The notes under the pieces: generated by a model
Told to the model about the DNA's origin: nothing
What the model saw: only the letters and a program-made list of their open reading frames with translations
Databases searched by the model: none
Made by a program: the position numbers and the translations under genes
In this document: piece after piece, positions 1 to 6,049 of the stretch
How positions within the stretch are numbered: position 1 is the first letter of the stretch
Layout of the letters: every line of letters starts with the position of its first letter
Assembly: GCA_022709105.1 (NCBI GenBank)
Contig: JAKIXL010000037.1
Span: 341 to 10,825 of the forward strand
Length of the DNA: 10,485 nt
Direction: 5' to 3'
From: Thermoplasmatota archaeon
GTDB taxonomy: Archaea > Thermoplasmatota > Thermoplasmata > Methanomassiliicoccales > Methanomassiliicoccaceae

Positions 1-813
1 GGCCCGCCACATTGAGGACAGGACCTTCTCGACGAGCGCCTGGACGTCCCGGTCGTTCACGAAGGACATTTCGATGTCAAGTTGGGTGAACTCGGGCTGA
101 CGGTCAGACCTCGAGTCCTCGTCGCGGAAACAGCGGGCCACCTGATAGTATTTGTCCATGCCGCCCACCATCAGCATCTGTTTGTACAGCTGGGGCGACT
201 GAGGAAGGGCATAGAACGTCCCTGGCGAGATGCGAGAGGGAACGATGAAGTCCCTGGCACCCTCCGGGGTCTGACGGCATAGCGTAGGGGTCTCCACCTC
301 AACGAACCCCAGGTCGTCCAGAGCCCGCCTTGCGGCGGCGATGGCTCGATGCCGAAACCTCAGGTTGTTCGCCATCTGGGTCCGCCTCAGGTCCAAGAAA
401 CGATACCTTAGCCGGAGGTCTTCCGAGGGAAGCAGCGATCCCTTCTGATCGGCGACCTCGAACGGCAGAGGTCTTGATGAGTTCAGCAGACAGGCCTCTT
501 CGATCAGCACCTCGAGCTGGCCAGTGGGGTTGCGGGGGTCCTCTGTCCCGGGCACACGATTCCTGACCGTTCCGCCGACCGAGATTACAGACTCTCGGCC
601 GAAGGACTTGAGCATCCTTTCCAGGCTCTCGCGGTCGCCCTCTCCTGACATGGCCTCCGGGTCGTACACCACCTGGGTGGTGCCGTATGCGTCCGCCAGG
701 TCGAAGAAGAGGACCCCGCCATGGTCTCTAGAGAACCTAATCCAGCCGGCCAGCTGTACATGCATGCCCAGATGATCGGCGCGCAGTTCTCCGCAGGTGT
801 GTGTCCTCATCAT
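1..813 (-). CDS. aspS: Aspartyl-tRNA synthetase, bacterial type (partial, C-terminus outside window)
   Basis: Charges tRNA-Asp with aspartate in the cytoplasm. I translated the minus strand from 813 and found 271 open codons running off the window edge; the bacterial family is usually near 590 residues. The N-terminal anticodon-binding OB fold begins MMRTHTCGEL and includes RDHGGVLFFDL (about residues 29-39). The class II catalytic domain follows, with RYRFLDLRR, TPEGARDFIVPSR, YALPQSPQLYKQ, CFRDEDSR and DRQPEFTQLDIEMSF. The PEGARDF-VPSR and FYALPQSPQ wording is that of the bacterial form, not the shorter archaeal/eukaryotic form. His31 in RDHGG is the residue seen in non-discriminating bacterial enzymes; E. 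coli has Leu there. If that holds, the enzyme may also make Asp-tRNA-Asn for transamidation (inference). The start is ATG at 813, with a second ATG at 810; GAGGT at 820-824 lies 6 nt upstream of the first. The gene lies downstream of the lrp gene on the same strand, 124 bp away. Confidence 0.95.
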   Translation of the reverse strand, partial: MMRTHTCGELRADHLGMHVQLAGWIRFSRDHGGVLFFDLADAYGTTQVVYDPEAMSGEGDRESLERMLKSFGRESVISVGGTVRNRVPGTEDPRNPTGQLEVLIEEACLLNSSRPLPFEVADQKGSLLPSEDLRLRYRFLDLRRTQMANNLRFRHRAIAAARRALDDLGFVEVETPTLCRQTPEGARDFIVPSRISPGTFYALPQSPQLYKQMLMVGGMDKYYQVARCFRDEDSRSDRQPEFTQLDIEMSFVNDRDVQALVEKVLSSMWRA

Positions 814-937
814 TTCTAGACCTCTTTAGAAGTCGCGGTCGTCCAAATATGTGGCCCCATCATAAACCATTCGGTAGGGGGCCGTCAATTATCATTGTGG
901 TTCGAGCAAAACCATGAGATGAGGAGATGATCGGCGA
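814..937 (-). promoter_or_regulatory. Promoter/leader region of aspS, with Shine-Dalgarno GAGGT
   Basis: This is the gap between the lrp stop and the aspS start. On the minus strand GAGGT (820-824) is a Shine-Dalgarno sequence 6 nt before ATG 813. Two AT-rich stretches could be the TATA box: ACATATTTGG (about 843-852) and GGTTTATGAT (about 860-869). A weak 5-bp hairpin, TGGTT/AACCA (898-902 with 910-914), lies just after the lrp stop and could help separate the two transcripts. The strand of the TATA elements and the existence of a separate aspS promoter are inference; readthrough from lrp is also possible. Confidence 0.45.
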
Positions 938-1417
938 TCACGATCCTCCCTCCGGATGGTCCCCGGCGATGTTGAGGTCGGGGATGAACTGGTATGGGTC
1001 CTTGATCATGTTAAGGACAACATAGGTATTGGTCTTCTTGATCCCATGGATGGTCAGCATCCTTTTTATCAGGTCGGAGAACTGGTCCCTGTTCTTGCAG
1101 GCGACCCAGGCTATGGAATCGCATTCACCGGTGACATCAAAGATCGCGAGCACGTTGTCCATCGCCTTGATCTTTCCCTGGACATCGAGTATGTCCCCCT
1201 CGGTGTAAATATGGACGAGGGCCATGAACTCGTAGCCCAGCTTCAAGTAGTCGATGTTGGCCCGATAGCCCTTGATTATCCCCTTTTCCTCCAAGTTCTT
1301 GACCCTCTGGATCAAGGTCGTGGGGTGAACCCCCAGCCTCTTGGCGATCTGGCGGTAGGAACCTTGACTGGATATGCATAGCTCCTCGATAATCCGCTTA
1401 TCAAGCCCATCGAGCAT
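938..1417 (-). CDS. Lrp/AsnC-family transcriptional regulator
   Basis: A DNA-binding regulator of the feast/famine family, which normally forms dimers to octamers whose DNA binding responds to amino acids. The 159 residues match the family's usual 150-165. The N-terminal winged helix-turn-helix covers about residues 1-60: LDKRIIEEL, then SYRQIAKRLGVHPTTLIQRVKNLEEKGIIKGY. The ligand-sensing RAM domain covers about 65-148, with the typical VTGECDSIAWV turn and the LIKRMLTIHGIKKTNTYVVLNMIK helix-strand pair split across its end. A short polar tail, GDHPEGGS, follows. The gene is divergent from the alaX-type gene and upstream of aspS. A palindrome at 1431-1448, between its TATA box and its start, suggests the autorepression well known for archaeal Lrp proteins. 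The effector cannot be read from sequence; glutamine or another amino acid is plausible given the neighbouring synthetases. No clear Shine-Dalgarno precedes ATG 1417. Confidence 0.93.
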   Translation of the reverse strand: MLDGLDKRIIEELCISSQGSYRQIAKRLGVHPTTLIQRVKNLEEKGIIKGYRANIDYLKLGYEFMALVHIYTEGDILDVQGKIKAMDNVLAIFDVTGECDSIAWVACKNRDQFSDLIKRMLTIHGIKKTNTYVVLNMIKDPYQFIPDLNIAGDHPEGGS

Positions 1418-1430
1418 TGTAACGACCTAA

Positions 1431-1448
1431 TTGGACAAATGTCTAATG
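1431..1448. promoter_or_regulatory. Candidate Lrp operator (imperfect palindrome) at the lrp start region
   Basis: ATTGGACAAATGTCTAAT is an 18-bp imperfect palindrome (7 of 9 pairs complementary) around the core GACAAATGTC. It lies 14-31 nt upstream of the lrp start codon and 12-29 bp downstream of the lrp TATA-like box, so it should overlap the transcription start. That is the classic place for an archaeal repressor to block RNA polymerase. The core octamer recurs as ACATTTGT at 1487-1494, on the other side of the TATA box. Binding by the adjacent Lrp is inference. Confidence 0.55.
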
Positions 1449-1459
1449 AGATAGGGACT

Positions 1460-1468
1460 ATTAAAACT
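1460..1468 (-). promoter_or_regulatory. TATA-like box of the lrp gene
   Basis: On the minus strand this reads TTTTAATAG, inside AGTTTTAATAGT. Its centre is about 47 bp upstream of the lrp start, predicting transcription start near 1438 and a leader of about 20 nt. No competing AT-rich element is closer to the gene. Confidence 0.5.
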
Positions 1469-1514
1469 ATTAGGGAGGCCTTTCTCACATTTGTAGGCAA
1501 GTTGGTTGTCGCAA

Positions 1515-1525
1515 TAGTTAATATG
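1515..1525 (+). promoter_or_regulatory. TATA-like box of the alaX-type gene
   Basis: AGTTAATATGG is centred about 28 nt upstream of ATG 1548. That spacing places transcription start at or a few nt before the start codon, so the mRNA is probably leaderless or nearly so. No good Shine-Dalgarno sequence is present (only AGAGCGG, 1539-1545, directly abutting). Confidence 0.5.
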
Positions 1526-1547
1526 GGTCAATGATTAAAGAGCGGCC

Positions 1548-2741
1548 ATGACCGAGTTCCTTTATCTGAGCGATCCTGAATGCCGCGTGTTCGAATCCCG
1601 GGTCACCGAGGTCCGCGGGGACTGGGTCGTCCTCGAAAGGACCGCGTTCTATCCCGGCGGAGGCGGGCAGGAAGCGGACCGAGGCATACTGTCTGGGCTG
1701 GCGGTGGCAGAGGTGAGGAGGGACAACGGTAACGTCCTCCACAAGGTGCCGGGCCATCGTTTTTCGGTCGGCGGGACGGTCCGTGGGGAGATCGATTGGA
1801 CCAGGAGGCGCGATCTCATGATGGGCCACACCGGAGAACATCTCTTGTTCTCCTGCCTTCAAAGCGTGAGCCCGGAGATAACGGTGGTCAAGATCTCCAT
1901 AACGCCAGAGAAGAAAAGCGTCATCATCAACGGCGAGCTCGATTGGAGGATGATTGGCCTGGCAGAGGAACGGGCGATGGAGGCCATCTGTTCCAGGCTC
2001 GCGGTCAGCGAGAGGACGGTTACACGCGATGATCCCTGCCTCGAAGGGGCGAGGGCAAAGATGGAGCGCATCCATGGGGATGCTGTCAGGATAGTGGAGA
2101 TCGGGGAACTGGACCGAGCGGCATGTTCCGGTCTTCATGTGCGTAACACGGGTGAGCTCGGCATGCTTTTGGTCACCGGCCTTACATCCGCCAGGCCGGC
2201 GGGGGACCTGGAGGTCGAGTTCGAGGTGGGAGACCGGGCCAAGGCAAGAGCGGCCGAGCTCGCCATCATCTCCTTGCACGCGGCAGAGGTCCTTGGGTCC
2301 TCGCCCAACAACCTCTTGGGAGCATTGGAGAACGCAGTGCGCGAGCGCGAAAGGGCCGTCTCGGCCCTTCGGAAATATGGCCTCAAAGCGCTCGAGAACC
2401 TTGTACCGTCCTCGATCAGCGGGGTTAGGCTGTATTCTGGCATATTCGAGAGCATGGACAAGAGGACCATCACCGACGCTGCCTCTCGATTCATAAAGGA
2501 GCACGCGGCGTGCGTGCTGGGGACCGTGGGGGAACGCTTCATGCTGGTGGTGGCCTGCAATCCGTCGATCAAGATCGACTGCGTAGGGATACTTAACAAG
2601 GCGTTAGAGCAGGTGGGCGGAAGAGGCGGAGGGAAGGCCAACTTCGCTACTGGCGGCTCCCCTGCGGCAGATGGGGCGGAGGAAGCGATGGTCGCGGCCA
2701 TAGCGTCCATGACAGACAGTTTGATGAGTTCGGATATCTAA
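1548..2741 (+). CDS. AlaX-type alanyl-tRNA editing protein (long form with DHHA1-like C-terminus)
   Basis: A free-standing editing hydrolase that removes wrongly attached Ser or Gly from tRNA-Ala in the cytoplasm, by homology to the AlaRS editing domain. At 397 residues it fits the long AlaX class. The N-terminal AlaRS-like beta-barrel has FYPGGGGQEADRG (34-46). The zinc/catalytic site is split as in the family: H94-TGE-H98 and C193-SGL-H197. A helical linker at about 225-290 (ERERAVSALRKYGLKALENL) is followed by a C-terminal DHHA1-like domain ending in the glycine-rich motif GGRGGGKANFATGG (357-370), the C-Ala type signature. It lacks the class II aminoacylation core, so it is not an alanyl-tRNA synthetase. 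It is divergent from the lrp gene, and the glutamine synthetase gene follows 66 bp downstream on the same strand with its own promoter. The start ATG 1548 is placed 28 nt from a TATA-like box. Confidence 0.93.
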   Translation: MTEFLYLSDPECRVFESRVTEVRGDWVVLERTAFYPGGGGQEADRGILSGLAVAEVRRDNGNVLHKVPGHRFSVGGTVRGEIDWTRRRDLMMGHTGEHLLFSCLQSVSPEITVVKISITPEKKSVIINGELDWRMIGLAEERAMEAICSRLAVSERTVTRDDPCLEGARAKMERIHGDAVRIVEIGELDRAACSGLHVRNTGELGMLLVTGLTSARPAGDLEVEFEVGDRAKARAAELAIISLHAAEVLGSSPNNLLGALENAVRERERAVSALRKYGLKALENLVPSSISGVRLYSGIFESMDKRTITDAASRFIKEHAACVLGTVGERFMLVVACNPSIKIDCVGILNKALEQVGGRGGGKANFATGGSPAADGAEEAMVAAIASMTDSLMSSDI

Positions 2742-2807
2742 GACCGGGCATCATTATGAGATATTCGGCTAGAAAATATCTTAACTGATTTCCATATATG
2801 CTCACCC
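2742..2807 (+). promoter_or_regulatory. Promoter and inverted repeat upstream of the first glutamine synthetase gene
   Basis: An inverted repeat, AGATATT (2759-2765) and AATATCT (2775-2781), has perfect 7-bp arms separated by 9 nt. The right arm overlaps AAAATATCTTAA (2773-2784), the best TATA-like stretch, centred about 30 nt before ATG 2808. A second AT-rich run, CCATATATG (2792-2800), is too close to the start to be the TATA box. There is no Shine-Dalgarno sequence, so a very short leader or leaderless mRNA is likely. A repressor bound to the repeat would cover the TATA box; which regulator is unknown. The NrpR operator form GGAA-N6-TTCC is not present. Confidence 0.45.
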
Positions 2808-4148
2808 ATGTCCAGCGAGGAGCTCACGAAAGAGAGCATAATAAGGACGGTTAAGGAGCAGAACGTTAAGTTCATCGAGATGCAGTTCTCGGACATCCTG
2901 GGCGCGGTCAAGTCCGTTGCCCTTCCCACTTCCAATATCGAGAAGGCGCTGGACGAGGGCATGTTCATCGACGGCTCATCCATCCTCGGCTATGCTACCA
3001 TCGAGGAATCGGATATGCGGGCCCAGCCGATCCTCTCCTCATTTCAGATCTATCCCTGGACATGCAACGGAGGGATAAGGACCGCACGGCTCTTGTGCCA
3101 GATATATGACCATTCTGGATATCGTTTCAAGGGTGACCCCCGATGGGTATTGGAAAAGATGGTGATCAAGGCCAAGGACAAAGGATATGACGTTAACCTA
3201 GGTCCGGAGTTCGAGTTCTTCCTCTTCAACCTGGACAGCAGGGGCAATCCGATCGCGGTGCCTGCCGATTCCGCCGGCTACTTCGACCTCATGGCCTTGG
3301 ACAAGGGAGAGGAGGTCAGGAAGCATATCATGCTGAACCTCGACGTAATGGGCTTTGATTGCGAGGCTTCCCATCATGAGGTCGCGCCCGGGCAGCATGA
3401 GGTGGACATGCGGTACAATGATGCCCTAACTGTTGCCGATCGCTTAATGACCTTCAAGCTGGCGGTGAAGACGATAGCGCTCCAGCATGGACTATATGCG
3501 AGCTTCATGCCCAAGCCCATGTATAAGATGGCCGGCTCCGGCATGCATGTGCACCAGAGCCTCTCCGGCCCCCGGGGCAATGCGTTCGACGACCCTTCAG
3601 GCAAGTTCGGACTGAGCGACGTCGCCATGAAGTATCTGGGTGGTTTGCTGGCTCATTCCAAGGAAACCTGCGCGGTCATCAACTCGCATGTCAATTCGTT
3701 CAAGCGCCTGGTGCCTGGTTATGAGGCCCCGTGCTACATCTCGTGGGCTAACATGAACCGGTCGGCGCTCATCAGAGTGCCGGCAGGCCGAGGCAGCAAG
3801 GCCCGCGTCGAACTGCGGAACCCCGACCCTGCCGGGAACCCCTATCTGCAGTTCGCCATGATGATAGCCTCTGGTCTCAACGGCATAGAGAAGGGGACCT
3901 ATCCGCCTGATCCGGTTGAGAAGGACATCTATCACATGAGCAAGGAGGAGAGGCGCCGCAACAAGATCGATTCTCTGCCGGAGAACCTCGGGCAAGCTCT
4001 GGAGATCATGTCCGGAAGCGACCTGGTCAGAAGGACACTGGGAGATCATATTTTCGAGCATTATCTTAAGATCAAAGGGGACGAGTGGGACGAGTACCGC
4101 ACCTGCGTCACGGACTGGGAGGTCCAGAGGTACCTGAGCCAACTTTGA
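2808..4148 (+). CDS. glnA: Glutamine synthetase type I, alpha-like
   Basis: Makes glutamine from glutamate, ammonia and ATP in the cytoplasm; type I enzymes are dodecamers. The 446 residues match the shorter type I-alpha class. Visible motifs: ammonium-site loop DGSS (55-58); metal ligands E134/E136 in PEFEF; E191 and E198 in HHEVAPGQHEVD; the active-site His in GSGMHVHQSL (about 247); catalytic Arg300 in NSFKRLVPGYEAP with flap Glu306; and E335/R337 in ELRNPDPAGNP. All key positions look intact. The C-terminal segment reads DIYHMSKEERRR around Tyr375. This corresponds to the region adenylylated in the beta class, but the alpha class is usually not adenylylated and lacks the beta insertion. 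It is probably the main biosynthetic enzyme. A second, distinct glutamine synthetase follows 317 bp downstream. Transcription is likely from the TATA-like box in the upstream repeat. Confidence 0.96.
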   Translation: MSSEELTKESIIRTVKEQNVKFIEMQFSDILGAVKSVALPTSNIEKALDEGMFIDGSSILGYATIEESDMRAQPILSSFQIYPWTCNGGIRTARLLCQIYDHSGYRFKGDPRWVLEKMVIKAKDKGYDVNLGPEFEFFLFNLDSRGNPIAVPADSAGYFDLMALDKGEEVRKHIMLNLDVMGFDCEASHHEVAPGQHEVDMRYNDALTVADRLMTFKLAVKTIALQHGLYASFMPKPMYKMAGSGMHVHQSLSGPRGNAFDDPSGKFGLSDVAMKYLGGLLAHSKETCAVINSHVNSFKRLVPGYEAPCYISWANMNRSALIRVPAGRGSKARVELRNPDPAGNPYLQFAMMIASGLNGIEKGTYPPDPVEKDIYHMSKEERRRNKIDSLPENLGQALEIMSGSDLVRRTLGDHIFEHYLKIKGDEWDEYRTCVTDWEVQRYLSQL

Positions 4149-4465
4149 GAGGTTGCCGCACTGTTGCTGGTCTAGCCTCCTGGCAGTTCTGCGATGCCCT
4201 TGTCCATTCCCTGAAGCGTAGGCTGGCCCGATCGATAGGTGGTACCGGACCTATCCACGCTGCGCTTCCCTCAGAAGGGCATCACCCCCTAGATCCCATG
4301 ACCTATGTCATTATGCACATATAGCAGAACGAACCCTGTGTGTTCGTTGCCTTTAGCGGAAAAAGCATTGATCTCTTTCCTGCTTATCCGCCCTCAAGTC
4401 CACCATATGACTAATGAAAGACTTTATTATTCGAGCGAGATACCGGAAATCGCAAGTGAAATCTC
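4149..4465 (+). other. 317-bp hairpin-rich region between the two glutamine synthetase genes
   Basis: No convincing gene lies here; the open frames entering it are continuations of shadow frames. Three hairpins are visible. (1) GATAGGT (4234-4240) pairs with ACCTATC (4249-4255) over an 8-nt loop, and GAAGCG (4213-4218) pairs with CGCTTC (4263-4268) outside it. (2) AACGAAC (4328-4334) pairs perfectly with GTTCGTT (4342-4348) over a 7-nt loop. (3) GCGGA-AA-AAGC (4356-4366) pairs with GCTT-A-TCCGC (4382-4391). A TATA-like CACATATAG (about 4316-4324) precedes hairpin 2. The region may hold the first gene's terminator, a small RNA, or a long leader for the second gene; sequence alone does not decide. 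Confidence 0.4.
4422..4431 (+). promoter_or_regulatory. TATA-like box of the second glutamine synthetase gene
   Basis: CTTTATTATT is centred about 39 nt upstream of ATG 4466, predicting transcription start near 4452 and a leader of roughly 14 nt. The leader has no clear Shine-Dalgarno sequence (AAGTGAAATCTC precedes the ATG). Hairpins 4328-4348 and 4356-4391 would lie upstream of this start and so would not be in this transcript. Confidence 0.5.
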
Positions 4466-5896
4466 ATGGACATGACCATAAGAGAAGCCAAGGAATTCTT
4501 TAGGGCCAACAACATCGAGATGGTCGACTTCAAGATGATCGATCTAGACGGCAGATGGCGTCATCTGACGATACCTGCCGCCAACTTCACCGATTCGATA
4601 CTTGAGCATGGCATCGGTTTCGATGGTTCAAACTATGGTTATGCTCCGGTAGAGAGGAGCGACATGGTGTTCATACCGGACATAAGCACTATGATCGTCG
4701 ATCCTTTCACCCTCGTGCCGACGGCCACCATGATAGGCGACGTGATGTCCATAGGCAAGAAGAACGAGCCGTTCAACCAATATCCTCGCAACGTGGCCAA
4801 GCGGGCCGAGAGCTACTTGAGGGAGAGCGGGATAGCTGATGAGATGATAATCGGCCCGGAGTTCGAGTTCCATCTGTTCGATTCTGTTTCCTACGAGGTA
4901 GGCTCTAGGAGCATGCGATACAGCGTGGATACTCGAGAGGCGGAGTGGAACGCCGGTGCCAGCTCACCGGAGAATAAGGGCTATCAGATCGCTCAGAAAG
5001 GGGGCTACCATATTGACGTTCCCAAGGATGTTACTCATGATCTCCGCAGCAGAATGTGCATATTGCTGAACAAGTGCGACGTCCCGGTAAAGTATCATCA
5101 CCGCGAGGTAAGCGGCTCTGGCCAGGTCGAGATCGAGGTCGAGCTGGGCAAGATGAGCACGATGGCCGACCGGACCATGATGGTCAAGTATATCGTGAAG
5201 AACTGTGCCGCTGCCGAGGGAAAGACCGCGACCTTCATGCCCAAGCCCATCTACCTTGAGGCAGGGAACGGCATGCATGTTCACATGCTATTGATGAAAG
5301 ACGGCCGACCCTTGTTCTATGACCCGGAAGGCTATTCGGGCCTAAGCAGGACAGCTCACTACTTCATCGGCGGCCTGTTAAAGCATATCGCATCCCTCTG
5401 TGCCTTGACCAACCCGTCCACCAACTCATACAAGAGGCTGATACCAGGGTTCGAGGCGCCGGTCACCATCGGCTACGCTACGGCCAACCGCAGCGCGGTC
5501 ATCCGCATCCCCGCCTATGCTCGGTCGCCTGAGGCTAAGCGCTTTGAGCTGAGGAACCCTGACGCGACATGCAATCCCTATTATGCCTATGCGGCCATCC
5601 TTATGGCGGGCATCGACGGCATAGAGAACAAGATCGATCCGTCCGATCATTATTGGGGGCCCTTCGACTTCAACCTCTACAATCTGAGCAAAGAGGAGCA
5701 GAAGAGGATCGAGTCGTTGCCAAGGACCCTCGTTGAGGCCCTGGACGCCCTCGAGACGGACCATGACTACTTGACCAAAGGCGGAGTGTTCCCGAAAGAG
5801 CTCTTGATGCACTGGATCGAGAAGAAGCGCAAAGAGGCGAACATGATCGACCATATTCCCCATCCCGCCGAGTACAAGATGTACTACGATCTATGA
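4466..5896 (+). CDS. Glutamine synthetase type I, second divergent paralogue
   Basis: A second type I glutamine synthetase of 476 residues, clearly not a recent duplicate of its 446-residue neighbour. Core residues are present: E132/E134 in PEFEF; E214 and E222 in HHREVSGSGQVE; the His in GNGMHVHM (271); catalytic Arg324 in NSYKRLIPGFEAP with Glu330; and E361/R363 in ELRNPDATCNP. Differences from the first copy: the ammonium loop reads DGSN (53-56), not DGSS; Arg213 sits before the metal Glu; and GMHVH is followed by Met, not Gln. An extra segment (about 141-180) and a longer C-terminus ending HPAEYKMYYDL account for the size. Tyr405 in NLYNLSKEE sits where the beta class carries its adenylylated Tyr (NLYDL), but no adenylyltransferase is visible here. 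Glutamine synthetase activity is likely; a related gamma-glutamyl ligase role is less likely but possible. A terminator-like hairpin follows 17 bp after the stop. Confidence 0.92.
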   Translation: MDMTIREAKEFFRANNIEMVDFKMIDLDGRWRHLTIPAANFTDSILEHGIGFDGSNYGYAPVERSDMVFIPDISTMIVDPFTLVPTATMIGDVMSIGKKNEPFNQYPRNVAKRAESYLRESGIADEMIIGPEFEFHLFDSVSYEVGSRSMRYSVDTREAEWNAGASSPENKGYQIAQKGGYHIDVPKDVTHDLRSRMCILLNKCDVPVKYHHREVSGSGQVEIEVELGKMSTMADRTMMVKYIVKNCAAAEGKTATFMPKPIYLEAGNGMHVHMLLMKDGRPLFYDPEGYSGLSRTAHYFIGGLLKHIASLCALTNPSTNSYKRLIPGFEAPVTIGYATANRSAVIRIPAYARSPEAKRFELRNPDATCNPYYAYAAILMAGIDGIENKIDPSDHYWGPFDFNLYNLSKEEQKRIESLPRTLVEALDALETDHDYLTKGGVFPKELLMHWIEKKRKEANMIDHIPHPAEYKMYYDL

Positions 5897-5913
5897 ACAA
5901 GGCATCTTCGGGA

Positions 5914-5950
5914 GCGGACGCCCCCGTCCGCCCCACCCCATATTTTTTTT
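5914..5950 (+). terminator. Hairpin with T-run ending the glutamine synthetase transcript
   Basis: GCGGACG (5914-5920) pairs perfectly with CGTCCGC (5925-5931) around a CCCC loop. After 11 nt comes a run of eight T (5943-5950). This begins 17 nt past the stop of the second glutamine synthetase gene. The U-run is the usual archaeal termination signal; the hairpin strengthens the call. Confidence 0.7.
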
Positions 5951-6009
5951 GAACGGGTCGTCGTCGGCCTTGTCCTTGGTCCTGCGGCGTTCTTTTCTAG
6001 CCGTCCTAT

Positions 6010-6045
6010 TCATATATTTCCGATTCGAATAGACCGTCCCGGTGA
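6010..6045 (+). promoter_or_regulatory. TATA-like box and Shine-Dalgarno of the surface binding protein gene
   Basis: TCATATATTTCC (about 6010-6021) is centred roughly 35 nt upstream of the GTG start at 6050, giving a short leader. GGTGA (6041-6045) is a Shine-Dalgarno match 4 nt before that GTG and supports it over the out-of-frame ATG at 6048. Confidence 0.5.
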
Positions 6046-6049
6046 GTAT

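Noticed and set aside
82..775. Plus-strand open frames at 82-282, 330-566 and 524-775
   Set aside because: The minus strand encodes a clear aspartyl-tRNA synthetase across the whole stretch; these frames are its shadows.
956..1381. A 141-codon plus-strand frame opposite the Lrp gene
   Set aside because: The Lrp protein is unmistakable on the other strand, and this frame has no family resemblance or promoter.
1518..2504. A 328-codon open frame on the minus strand opposite the AlaX-type gene
   Set aside because: It mirrors codons of the plus-strand gene, which has intact zinc-site and glycine-rich family motifs. The frame shows no recognisable domain; long antisense frames are common in GC-rich coding DNA.
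4085..4324. A 79-codon plus-strand frame overlapping the end of the first glutamine synthetase gene
   Set aside because: It begins inside the synthetase in another frame, has no ribosome site and no recognisable sequence; the intergenic part is better explained by RNA stems.
2742..4465. NrpR nitrogen-repressor operators (GGAA-N6-TTCC) upstream of the glutamine synthetase genes
   Set aside because: I looked in both upstream regions and found no match to this pattern.
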